A stretch of DNA of 64,000 nucleotides from Diprion similis (taxonomy: Eukaryota > Arthropoda > Insecta > Hymenoptera > Diprionidae), in contig NC_060118.1 in the NCBI RefSeq assembly GCF_021155765.1, forward strand, positions 11,381,646 through 11,445,645, in the 5' to 3' direction. Positions 26,201-37,490 of this stretch are shown one piece after another. The notes below the pieces were generated by a model, which searched no databases, was not told the DNA's origin, and saw only the letters and a program-made list of their open reading frames with translations. Every line of letters begins with the position of its first letter. Positions within the stretch are counted from its first letter, which is position 1. The position numbers were made by a program, and so were the translations under genes.

Positions 26201-29200
26201 GAGTCGCAGCAATGACTCTACTAATAGTATCAACTCCGTCGCTTAGTCGATTGATATCCCTTTACTGGTACATGCAAGGAGAGCCTGATCAACATTTGTA
26301 CAATTTTTTTTATACAAGTTTGAAGTCGATGGAGCAAACCAACTTTCCTTGCTACGCTCACATGTGAGACATAAGTACTTTGCAGAATTTGTTGATACTT
26401 CAACAATTTTACCTTTGTATGAGCTTGAATTATCAATTCCAGAGGACAACTGGCTGCGCAATTTACACGTATGATTCGGAAACCGTCTAGTAAAAAACTT
26501 CTGCTTACTGGAAACTATGTAATTGATTATCAGGATACTTACAGACATTTTGGATCCATGCTTCAGACTATTATAATCGGAAACCCCGTCTCAAATATTC
26601 CCACGATAGCTTACATATCGCTAAATAATCACGGAGCAGGCATTAGCTCAAGTCAACTTGCTGTGAGTAGATCATTCGCTCGATCAAATGGATATTGATT
26701 CGCATAACGTGCGAACGAACGATAATCGTTTTATTTTCGCAGCTATACATTAAAGCGGACAGTGCACTGGAAAAGATAGCACCCATCAAGGAATCTGGGG
26801 ATATAATGGAAGTCTTGAAACAGTTCAAAATCAAAGAAAATCCGGATAAGCCAGTACATGTAGAAATAATTGCACAGATTCAAGGAAAAGCAGTATTATG
26901 CTTACATTTGAATGAAACAAATATCAAGAAAGGCTACAAGTGTGAGTGACGACCGGTGTCGCAGATTCATTATAGCAAACCTGTAATGTAGTCACTGTTA
27001 TAAAAATCGTTTTATTTTTATAGTTTTAATGGATCTCACAGAATATGCCTACATATTTCAAAATATGGCGTTCCACATCAATCAGCAACGCATCAACGTT
27101 CCTCTGACCATGGAATCTGTGCAAGTAACTGATCTCGGAACAAACGCTAGAATTTTCGCAACTGCAACATCCACGTTTTCTATGAGAGGGGATTTTATCT
27201 ACACACCACACGGTCGTAACAATCACATCGTACTGCGGTACGTCGCATTTTATACTTTCCGATCGTTTCTATACCAATTGTTGAAAAAGTTGATTGCATT
27301 ACTTCAAATTCGCGTCAATTTTCCAGGACTTCAACTCACGGGGTCGAAGGTATCGAGACTTATAATCCACTGACTGACTTGTGGCATGTGGCTCAGAGAG
27401 CTCGATCCGTCCATGCTTATCTTCCAATAAATATTACCGTTGGAAAAATGTTCTTCTCGTATATCACTCCCAACGGTAAGGAGGAAGGTATCTGAGTAAC
27501 TATTTATTATAGGTGTCTAATGGTGGTAATATTTTTTTATTTTCAGAGCACGTAACCACTGGTATTACGGCTCACGTGAGGACTTCAACTAGCATTCGGG
27601 GTCCCCTTGTAAATTCTAAGCTGAGTTCTATGTGTGCGAATTGTGAGGCAATCTACACGCCAAGAAACCATCCAAATAGTAACTTGGAGGTAATAAATCA
27701 AAATTGTTTTAGGGGGATGGAACTGTTTGGTTTTCTTGTACACATAACTAAGAAATTGCAATTCATTATTAGGGGCTTAAGGCATTCGATCTAATGGCGC
27801 CAGAACTCGGCAGTCAATTAAACATCAAGTTATTTGATTGCGATTCTCGAGTTTCACCGCATCGTTTGGTGGATGATATAGTATCATCTCATCGCAGTAA
27901 CTATCAGTAAGTACATCGTGCGCAGTGTAAATAATTCCGATCATTGCAAAAATTCATGAAAGAACTGATTGCATTTCAATTTTAAATAACAGAATATGGC
28001 CAGCCCTGAAATCAGGTATTTTGGTCTTTCACTTCATGGATTATTTCACGTACGTTCCACCTGGAGGCACCTGTGGAATCGCAGCTCATGCAAAATTGTA
28101 TGATTTGCAACCTACCGAGGTGCGAGTTCATTCTAAAACCATTTTTAATACTATACAGCCGGAGCAAGTTCTCGTGAATATCTATTTCCTGGTGCTTTCA
28201 GGTAAAAGTAGAATACGTAAATGACGTAATTGGCAAGCAGAGGCGAATTTCTTTAACCCGAGGACTTATTGGATCCAAAGATTTCTTACAAGAATGGAAT
28301 ATCATTATCAATCATAATACTTTGAACTCATTTGCTGATGGAGTTCAAATAAAGGCAACTAGAACTGAAAAGGGGCGAAAACCTTGGCTGGTATTTTATT
28401 TCTTCAGATTCTACATAATATTAAGTGGTCAAATTCTTTCAGCAATTATACACGTTCAAGTAATTCTTTCTCATACCCGCGTGCCTTTTCAGATGCATAT
28501 ATCTGCAGGAAGTCTCCTTCCATCGACGCCTTCGAGACGTAGTCTGTTGAATAATACTCCGAGTGGGATTTCTTCTATGGAATTGAATATCACATGGGGA
28601 AGTGGTGATGTGAATGAGATGAACAATAAAGGTTCATCGGTGCAAGTAATTTTAAGCGGTAAACTTAGCAACGATCAAATAACGGAGAGCAAGTCGAAAG
28701 TTTGGCCCTACGAAAAATGTCGGCAAGAATCTTTGGGGAAGAATTTTGTTCCTTATACCGAAGCCTGTTATGAAGCATCCAAAGAATTGTCCACTTTAAG
28801 AGAGTATAACGCTGTGGTTACGTACGAAAATGTAAGTTAAAGGCTGCTCCATTAATCAAACATTATTTCAAATAGACAGCTGTATTAAATGACAACTTTA
28901 CAGCTAACAGGAGTCCTCTCAGAAGGTCTTTTGGAGTTACGAACTTCGTATAACTTGATGGAATTTGACAAAAGTAGAGCCGATCTTTCGCAATCAGATA
29001 AATTGTTCATTAACGCAATATTCCCGAAGGGATCGAACAGAGCGCTGTTGTATGTGAACAAGGTGCAGCTTCCGTTGTATGAATTAGAAAATCTCAGTAT
29101 TATAGAGAGTATTTTAATGAGGACAAGATCTCACGAATATTGGGATAATCCTATATCGAGAAATTTCTTTAGTAAGTTATTCGTGATTTTGTGTGTATAT

Positions 29201-29904
29201 TGAATGATATTGACATATTCGAGAACGGAGCGCTTCAACAACATTATTTTTTAAGGTACTTGTCTGGTGACGACTAGATTTTTGAGATCGACACACAACG
29301 TTTCTGTTCCGTTCCCACAAGATGAGGAAACTTTATTACTGGGACATTGCCGCAGCAGTAAACCGACCTTTGCAATTACGTCAAAGACTGATTCCGCTAA
29401 TTTAACTTTGACGCTATATGACAGTAGTGATCGAATAAAGATTGTTCCAGAGGGAGGCCATGAATCCGTTTACAACCACAGCGAGAAATTGCAATTCGAG
29501 CGAAACTATGTATCTACAAATGCGAATGGAAAAGAGTCAGTTTCGATTTCACCTACTTTTTAAAAATAATTATGACTAATATTAACTAATCGTCGTTGAT
29601 CTTTTATGTAAACTATCTGTATTTTCAGAATAAGAAGCTATATTTTCAACGACATGAACGGAAAAAAGTTAGTATCGTATATTTTTCTACTAGTAAAATT
29701 GAATAACTGTGAACAGTAACAATTAAATCCTCGTCTAAATAATCTTTTTTTAGAATAAGAATGGGTGAGAATATGGTAGAACTCGTGTACATGGACATCG
29801 CCTTATTTGTGTACTGGACACCGGAGCAAATAGTTTTACTCTACCCCGACTACGTGCAAGAATTTTCATGCGGTCTTTGCGCAAAACGTACCAATGAAGC
29901 GTGA
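23295..29904 (+). CDS. Vitellogenin-like large lipid transfer protein (crossveinless-d type), secreted
   Basis: Member of the large lipid transfer protein superfamily, which carries lipid in hemolymph; some insect relatives act in BMP signalling (crossveinless-d). I assembled 23 exons: 23295-23307, 23495-23733, 23807-24061, 24145-24303, 24396-24538, 24670-24817, 25231-25415, 25501-25820, 25891-26066, 26146-26363, 26443-26662, 26743-26941, 27024-27237, 27327-27475, 27547-27689, 27773-27906, 27993-28119, 28202-28390, 28493-28831, 28904-29171, 29256-29535, 29629-29667, 29754-29904. All are in phase, giving 1435 residues. A hydrophobic signal (HGLILSVLSALCVTGTSEK) leads into the lipoprotein N-terminal domain (FIPGKEYVYSYNASSSTGV). 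A helical region follows (CPYEMLDDYVRLYLDKF), then beta-sheet domains, and a C-terminal von Willebrand D-like segment. It lacks the long poly-Ser stretch of classical vitellogenin. The last exon stops at CGLCAKRTNEA, so the usual CGLCG continuation of a D domain is missing. Vitellogenin-like A/B/C paralogs are alternatives to crossveinless-d. Confidence 0.85.
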
Positions 29905-30559
29905 ATGCTTGGCTAAAACGTTGGGATTCCGACCGTGGATGTTGACTTCAATGAATAAGGTAGAAATAATTTTGATAAAATATTTTGTAAGTGAAGAAAT
30001 TACCTAGATTAGGAAGTAGTATTGATTAAATATTAAATGTTCGTAAATACTTTATACACCTTATAGGATTTAATATGAAAAAAAATCGTGACTGGTTAAT
30101 GAGTAAATTTTAGAAAAGTAACAATATTTATTTTGACTTTGTATTCTACGGTCAAAACTAAACATAAAATAATTATTATTATTATATAATAGTGTATGTA
30201 CCTTTAGAAAAGAAAATGGAAAAATAAGTTACATTTAAACAATAGTATTTGAAGCTGTATTTCTTAAGAGTTACCAATCCAATGATCTTCATTTATATAA
30301 CAATTGACGCCATCCTTCTATTCAATTAAATTAACTCGAATATAAAAACTACAGAAAAAATGACGGAAATCTTAAAGCACAATAAAAAACATAAATAACC
30401 AATGTCGATTAAAACAAAGAATACAATTATCACGAGTAGATGAAATAGTAATTATAAATTATCAGTTTAATTTTTATGTGACTAAAAGAACACTTCAAGG
30501 CTTTAAATATCTGTTTGCAGAAACTCGTACTGACTTTGTACCTGATTGAATATAATCTT
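29905..30559. other. Convergent 3' ends of the vitellogenin-like and SPRTN genes
   Basis: This short AT-rich spacer lies between a plus-strand and a minus-strand stop codon. It holds no coding frame. Several AATAAA/TTTATT-type hexamers lie in it and could serve either gene. Confidence 0.4.
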
Positions 30560-32702
30560 TTATTCTATATAGTTTTTCAACAGATCTTTGCTAAGGCAGG
30601 TATCCAAATGTTGGTTCATAACGTTCTCCTTAATGAACTTCATACAAATGGGGCAGGGAAAACTTTTTTCTTGTGGTCGGTCACCATTTGTAGTTTCGTC
30701 GTTTTCTTCGAATTCAGGAATGGAATCATCCGTGAAGGCAGACCCAATGCATGCTTCTAGATGATCGCTCAATGTGACACCTGGATCAATAAACTCGTCG
30801 CAAACGAGACACTTTCGCTTGCCTTCAATGATTGGCGGGCTCAGAAGGATGTCGGAACCACTTGAATCGTGTATAACAATAGGACTAGATTTTATATTCA
30901 TTTCACTAGCTTGCGGCGAATCATGCAGATTGTTATTTGAGTATTTGGATGATTTTGGAGTACTGTGATTCCGATCGCTGCCTGAGGCAGATATTAAACA
31001 TTCGTCAAGATGATCGTTAAGCTTCGAAATGTTCACAGGTTTATCGCACACAGGACACTTTGTTCTCTCTGGAAATTTGTCACCATCTGTCTTTGGAATT
31101 TTGTTGCCAGTCGTAATGTGATTGGTACTTTTTCGTTTGTTTGGCGTTTCGCACAGATCAACTATCTCACTGTTCACTGCAATATCAGTGCCACTCTTTA
31201 ATTCAGGTTTTATACTCGTAGATTTTTTTGGTTCGATTACTTTTGACAATGGAAACTTATCCAGCAGATTGCTTTTTCCACGTCCAGAACCGCCGAGAAC
31301 TCCGTTTGAACGAAATTTCGGAGTCTTCGTACCAGCGTTTGACGTCGTTGGAACATTTGCCGAACAGCTAGGACCTCCTGTGCCCCATCCATGAATATTG
31401 TTAGAAGTATTCCCAAGTTTCGTAAATGTAGATGGATTACTTGATGATGGGACAGCATTGCTAACAGTTTTAGAAACAATGGGATCGTTCGTTGATTTCT
31501 TTGGCGGTATGATTGTCTTAAGAGGTGTATGGTTTTTGGGTTTGTCAGGTTTAGTAAGCCAATCTGAGATATCTTTCGATTTTGGAATATCGGGAAGTTT
31601 TTTTCCAGAAGGCTTTTTACTTTTTGCTGGTTCTTTCTGAGGCTCTTTGACCTTTATAAATTGTCCGCCGCATGTCTGCTGGTGCATGTTCCACCAGTTA
31701 TCGTTTGGCCCAGGGGCTCGATTCATTGCACGCCTTACAGTACCAAAATACGGGGCCCGTTTTTGGCAGGGACCATTGCAGCGCCACCAATGCTGTTGAT
31801 ACAGTCTCACCTCATCGTGGAAGTCATGATATACCTAAAATCAAAATTCACGTCAGTCGCGATGTTTGTAAATTAGCGAAACTAAACCATCTATTCATCC
31901 ATTATTTGACAAACAATTCTCTCCGTAATTTTACGTGTTATTCAAGTAATTACTCAGTCAAAATTTCTGAGGACAATTTTAGTACCACATACGCTTATGT
32001 CTGTTCCAGCTTCCTTATTTATCCGATACATATGTTTGTGGAACTCTGGACCATGACCATCCCTGTCCCTGTTATTGTTTGTGAGAAATAAATATCCGTG
32101 AATCATTTCGTGCTGAAAGATAAATGATAAATAAAGTGGAGCCGTGATTCCAGATGATGAAATATTGAAAGGTAAGTTGTTAACGGAGCATCTTCATCTG
32201 GTTACCATAGTAAATAAATCAAGTAAATCTAAGTCCTATATCTCACCAGAAGTGTTTCAACAAGGTCTTTCCTAGGCCGTAACTTGAGAAGAGGTGCGCT
32301 CAATGTAATAACACACTGTTTATTTCGTGGGTGGAACGAACACACGCCGGCGCATCTGTAAGAATAAGAAGTAAGATGTTTCTGGTTATTTTCAGTTGAA
32401 AAATTTACGTCAATGGTTACGGAGTTAAGAAAAATCTCACGTCGTCATTCTGTTGCTCCATTTAACCTCAACAGGCAACAGCTTATTCCAGAAATATCTG
32501 GTATTGAACTGGACAAACAACGTATAAATATTCGGAGTTGGATCGATTAGCTCCAGAGTGTGATCTACCAAAGTTCTAGGAATGTACTCCTTTCCCTGCG
32601 CCTGAAAATAATAGACGTTAACAATAATAAAATTTGATTTTATGTATAATACAGCTCGATTATCTGTCAAACATTTTTCCTGTACACCTTGCGGCAAGCC
32701 AT
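30560..32702 (-). CDS. SPRTN: SprT-like DNA-protein crosslink metalloprotease (SPRTN/DVC1; Drosophila maternal haploid type)
   Basis: Replication-coupled protease that degrades proteins crosslinked to DNA. Exons on the minus strand: 32702-32688, 32601-32441, 32355-32247, 32112-31993, 31834-30560; phases close at 559 residues. The SprT domain shows PTPNIYTLFVQFNTRYFW, then MTTCAGVCS, LLKLRPRKDLVETLL, and the zinc-binding HEMIHGYLFLTNNNRDRDGH with the catalytic HExxH. The zinc ribbon follows: WWRCNGPCQKRAPYFGTVRRA ... NWWNMHQQTCGGQFIKVKEP. The disordered middle contains a Gly-rich GVLGGSGRGKSN segment that resembles a p97-binding SHP box. Three C2HC zinc fingers close the protein: CPVCDKPVNISKLNDHLDEC, CLVCDEFIDPGVTLSDHLEAC with one more residue between its Cys pairs, and CPICMKFIKENVMNQHLDTC. 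These look like UBZ4 ubiquitin-binding fingers. The five-codon first exon (MACRK) is the weakest part of the model. Confidence 0.92.
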
Positions 32703-33659
32703 TTGCACCGAGTGTACAACTGACAGTTCATAGCGACAGGAGCGTAGCTGAATATGATTATGCGATGTAACTATTTTCGAGAATGAGGGGAAATTTTATT
32801 TTTCAATTACATTTTTTGGGAGAATCGCGTTCTCCGTGACGCCGACGTTATTGTTCAACCTCTGGTGTATTTCCAGGGCTAAAGCTATGTCGCCGGCGTT
32901 ATTCATTGCTAACCTCGCAATGTCGTTCTCCCACCCAGAATCATAAAATCTCAAAGTAGCATTTCAGGCACTATCGAGGAATCGTTTTCAACGGAAATTG
33001 AAAAGCCTGACACTCGACGATGTTAGATTCAATTCGTAGCATTAAAGGCGAAAAAAAAGATTTCTCGCGACGTGTTGACAACGAGATCCATTTAAATATC
33101 CCTCATCCCTACTGACGTCCCATTCGTCATGAAGGTGGCCGCGAGTCAAAATTTTTAATATGGCTGAAATTAGGCTGGATATTCACGAGCGTCACATTGA
33201 CGCCAGCGCCACGCCGTCGGCGGCAACAAAATGGAAAAAATGGAGAAAATAAAGAAGCGAGATGAAGCAGCCGATGGCGTATTCGAATTGGCCGCAATCG
33301 ATTCTTCTCGCAAAATTACGTCGATATAGTGCATCAAAAAATTGATTTGAGTATAAATTTTCAAAATCGGCCAAATTTCGACTGAAAAAATTCAAAGGGG
33401 TTGTCAACCTTCCTTTGTTTGCGATTTTCAGAGCTCGGAAACTCTTCGTCTCATCAAAATCATGTTGCAGGACTCTTTTTCCAGTAATTGTATTTCAAGA
33501 ATGAGACTAGATAAATATTCGGTCGACATATTTTAATCAGCTGGAATTCGCCAGGGAATTTCAATTTACGCCTGACGCCGTGCGCAACGGCAAATTTTCG
33601 AACATCTGACCACGTTTCGCGCAGCTCGCACGCCGTTTCCAATCGGCTCGAGAATCTCT
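32703..33659. other. Spacer between SPRTN and a putative plus-strand transcript
   Basis: About 1 kb separates the SPRTN start (minus) from the transcript that appears to start near 33660 (plus), so the two may share a promoter region. CpG density is raised at about 33180-33300 and 33560-33680. No coding exon is recognisable. Confidence 0.35.
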
Positions 33660-35527
33660 TCAGAGAGCGCAGCGCGGTGTCAGTCGCTTCCGAGCAGTCG
33701 TAGTGAAATTACGTGAGTCGTGAGTCAAGAATTTGGATTGCCATGTACAGGCTTTGACTAATCGGGATATGGACAAGCACCGATACCTTAAGGTTAAATA
33801 AAAAAAAGACTGTGTGTCGTGATTCGATCAGTGTATAATGTGCACGAAACTCAAAGTGAATAATATACGAGCGACATGCAGCGTGTGATCCAAGAAAGAG
33901 CCGAGTTACTAAAACAAAAACAGCCGAGGACATCGAAGGTGAGTTATCGTGTCTCTTTTCATTCTTTTGTGCAACTTCAGCTTGTAGCGATTTACATTTT
34001 CGACTCACTGCGTCGGGTGTCGTTTGTTATTCTTTGTGCGGCTGAATTTCAGTAAGTGCGTAGTTGCATTGTTTGCTAGTTTAACTCACGATCTAGTCCG
34101 TTTAGGCAGCCGGCTACAACACAATAAGTGTAAATGAGCTTAGAATCGAGTGTAATTACTACGCTGCATATAATCGTGAGGGTTTTGTGACAAGAAAATG
34201 ATCTGATAATCTTCCGTTGTCGTTTTCTTTCTAACATTCTGAAATACGGACCTTGCCGAAGGTGACCTTCGCGCGAATTGTGTCTCGGATTTCTGTTCAC
34301 GTCTCTCACGTAGACACACGTTTTTGTAAAGGAAAATTTTATTGCGTCGTTGATTATGGCGTTGTTTCTTATGTGAGAAAAAACTGTGAGCGGTTGCATC
34401 CGTTTCCAAATTTCTTCCTGGGGATCGATAGAACATGGAACTTTATTACAGTTGAACAAAAGTTAATGCATCACGGCGTTATTAATCGTTTCGCAATTTC
34501 AAGTGAGAATTAAAATCGTCAACTGTTGTTGATTTCTAATACACACCTATAATGTCTTGGCTTTTGAATGCTGTTCAAATCGTTATTGAAGATACATTAA
34601 GTACTAATAAAATATTGTCGTATCTTACTTGATTGCAGGAATGAACGAAGTTAGCAAGTATCCGTATTGAGGAGTGACCCTGAGAATACACATTGGAAAA
34701 CAAAATGCAGAAGCTGAACAGCTCGCAGATTTGTGGAAGACGAAAGAACAGGTACACATTTGAGATAATTCTTGATTATATCTTTGGGCTAATTTTCAAT
34801 CAGAGAAATTTGTCAGTTGGCTAAAATTAATTGGTATTTAGTTCTTCATTATATTTACGAAAAAAAAACCGTAATTTTTTAATATTGGTATATTAATCTT
34901 GCGAAACAAATACTAATAAAATGTTGATATTTCTGACCTGTTAACAGGGGCACAATATATTGCAGCACTATTGACCACATTTAGTAATGATCCAAATGAC
35001 GTAATCCAATCAATCGACCTCTGACAACGAAGTAAAAATTAAACCACCCGCTATGCAGTGAATAAAACTGAAAGGTACATATTCGATATGATTTTAAATT
35101 ACTATGTCTCGTTTGATCTTACATCATTTTAGCTGCTCAATAATTTTATGCATTTATTCAATATATATTCTTATTTTATTAGCTTGTTATTATTTTATTA
35201 CAATATTTTATTCTATTCTAATTACAGTGTGAAAAGTGTGTTACCGCCATACAACCTGAGAAGCCACGAAGACTACTACACATATATGTAAAGTGTGGAG
35301 CAACCCGGAGGAGGTAAGAAAACTTATTTCAATTATTGTTTGATAATTCAATGTGCTGCAATTGAAACCTAATTTTTTTCAATGCGTAACATGCGATAAA
35401 CAAATATGGAAGTAGACAACACTAATAATCGAAAATCCAGTTTGCTGAATTAATTCGAGCTTTCACTTCGTTTTTTCAGAGTTAAGCAGAGACATCCGAG
35501 TAACTTCTCCATTACTCAGCAACGTTG
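33660..35527 (+). ncRNA. Candidate spliced long non-coding RNA
   Basis: Five consecutive exon-like blocks have consensus splice sites on the plus strand. Exon 1 is about 33660-33938 (donor GTGAGT); then 34639-34751 (after TTGATTGCAG), 34948-35073, 35228-35313 (donor GTAAGA), and 35480-35527 (after TTTTTTCAG, donor GTGAGT). More exons may follow. Exon 1 carries an ATG at 33876 that reads MQRVIQERAELLKQKQPRTSK up to its donor, but the frame stops one codon into exon 2. No other frame gives more than about 25 codons across the joined exons. I therefore favour a non-coding RNA, or a small-peptide transcript. Transcript evidence is absent; the boundaries rest only on splice consensus. Confidence 0.4.
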
Positions 35528-36976
35528 GTGAGTTTGCACGTGTTTAGGTTACGGGTATTAATTCCCTGGGACTCCTTTGTCACGTGGCGTGGCGGTAAAA
35601 ATTGTTACACAAATCTTCGATTTCTTAGCTGCATGGATAGGCTCATTCGCGATCTCAACGTTGCTTGACTTTCAGTCGATGCATTTTCTTTTTTTCCTTT
35701 CTCATCAGAATTGACCTTTTTTACCGCAGTCATTCAAAGTTAGAAATTTTGCACGTTGCTGAAAGTGGAATGAGCATCGCGACAGGTTACCATCACTTAC
35801 TCAGCATTCGCGAAAACAGATTGTGTTTAGCTACAGAATATATAATTACAATGATGTCGTTTAAGTGGTGGATAAACCTGAGGTTTAAACATATTCCAAC
35901 AATTCTTTAATTGATAAAGTTTCAAAGTCTGGCATAACGTAACGTAATCAATTTGCATGATATATCTTGAATCTTGAATTTCAATTTTTTAATGCCCGGC
36001 AACTATAGAACAACCACAGGCTTAGCTCGCTTAGAAAAATGCTGATAAGCATACAGGATGTTTTTAATCCATTTTACAAAAGGTTGATGTACCGATAGTC
36101 CGCCAGCAATATCTAAAACAATACTCTCGCTGACTATGGTACAAAAACATTTTGCTCCCGACAGGTAATGAAAAAGTAAGTCACAGTGACCACGGCGCAA
36201 ATGAGGAAGAATGATGTGTGTTGGAAAGAATGGAGAATCGTTTAGAGCGAATATAGGTAATCGGGTAGGTAGGTGGTCGTTGTGGGATCCGTCGCGGGGT
36301 TTGATGCGGATGTGCGTGTGAATCTCTTTTCAACATTTCCGTTGGGTGGGTCCGTTGGGACCCAGGCGAGGGTAGGAAGGTCGCGATGCACCGCGATGTT
36401 ATTAAGTTTTGTAATCCACAGCGTCAAATGATCACAGTGATTTTCATCCAGAAACACGTGAAAGACTCGTGAATATAAGAGTCTCCGAACTATTAGTAAG
36501 CTTTCAAATTTTAACAAGCTTCAATTTCCCATTTCTTGTCACTTTGCTATATCATATTCCACTCGTTATTGGATTTGATTATTTAGTCATTATCTATCAT
36601 TATTTCATTGAATTGATCTCTGTGATCGTCTGAATGGGCAAAACGCATCTCTGGACCATCTATCGCGTTCCGTGGTACGCTAGATGGGAGAGATGCTGAG
36701 CTCGAAGACTTCGCGTCGAAGAGGACCGCCGACCGTCACGCCACACAATAATGCATGCCTTCCAACCTCCCTCCCGGACTTGACTCGCATCTTGGAACAA
36801 CAATTCGCATCGCAATGTGTCGGATTCGAAAAGACGCAGATGCGAATTGGTTTTCTACAGAATTTTGCGACAAGTCCTAGACGTTTAAGACTTTTTGACG
36901 GATTAATCGGCCGCGCCTTTTTGCGCGTGGATTAATCACGGGAATCAGACGCGTCATTTGCGCGATGATTGATAAT
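35528..36976. other. Intergenic or downstream intron; no gene seen
   Basis: The stretch contains only short, low-quality frames. A further acceptor (ACTTTCAG, ending near 35675) could continue the upstream transcript. I see no recognisable repeat or RNA gene. Confidence 0.3.
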
Positions 36977-37354
36977 CAGGGTGGCGATTGACCGGGATAG
37001 TCGGGAGCAGTTGGGAGATTTTTCTACCGCGAAAAATCAGGGAATCATGATGGACCATGGGGAAAAATTGACTTTTTAATAAATATTTTTTAATCTTCAT
37101 CTATGCTTCGTTAAGTCAGTTAAGCTAACTTTGGGAAATGGTATCGTTCAATTTCTAATCATTCGTGCAAAATGAAGCAATACTACGTGTTTCTTAGATC
37201 CAAATTTATATATTGAAGCTGCACAAGTTCTGAAGCCTTTGATCATAAAAACTGCCCAACATTGCCTAATTTTCATGGGAAAACGTCAGGGAATTCTGAA
37301 TTTTTTTAAGGGAAAAGTCGGGAATTTTATTTGAGTAAAATCGACGCCATCCTG
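36977..37354. mobile_element. TIR element copy 1 (non-autonomous DNA transposon)
   Basis: The element begins CAGGGTGGCGATTGACCGGG and ends CGCCATCCTG, giving an 11-bp terminal inverted repeat of the form CAGGRTGGCGW. Its interior aligns in the same order and orientation with the copy at 40402-40804; shared blocks include CAGTTAAGCTAACTT, GATCCAAATTTATATATT and CAGGGAATTCTGAAT. It has no coding capacity. No convincing target duplication flanks this copy on its own. Confidence 0.7.
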
Positions 37355-37356
37355 CG

Positions 37357-37490
37357 CCTGATCGAGTGATCGAGTGGTCCAGTGATCGAGTGATCGAGTG
37401 CTCGAGTGATCCAGTGTTCGGGAGATCGAGTGATCCAGGGATCCTGTGACCGAGAGTTCGAGGGGTCGATGGGTCGAGTGATTTAGTCCG
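37357..37490. repeat. GATCGAGTGATCCAGT minisatellite, left block
   Basis: A degenerate tandem array of about 8-9 bp units alternates ATCGAGTG and ATCCAGTG, directly abutting the TIR element. The same motif in the same orientation recurs at about 40256-40401 next to the second TIR copy. The long minus-strand frame through it (repeating SLDHSITRS) is a by-product of the tandem unit, not a gene. Confidence 0.85.

Noticed and set aside
36684-36935. 83-residue plus-strand frame
   Set aside because: No recognisable domain, no splice context and no composition shift; treated as chance.
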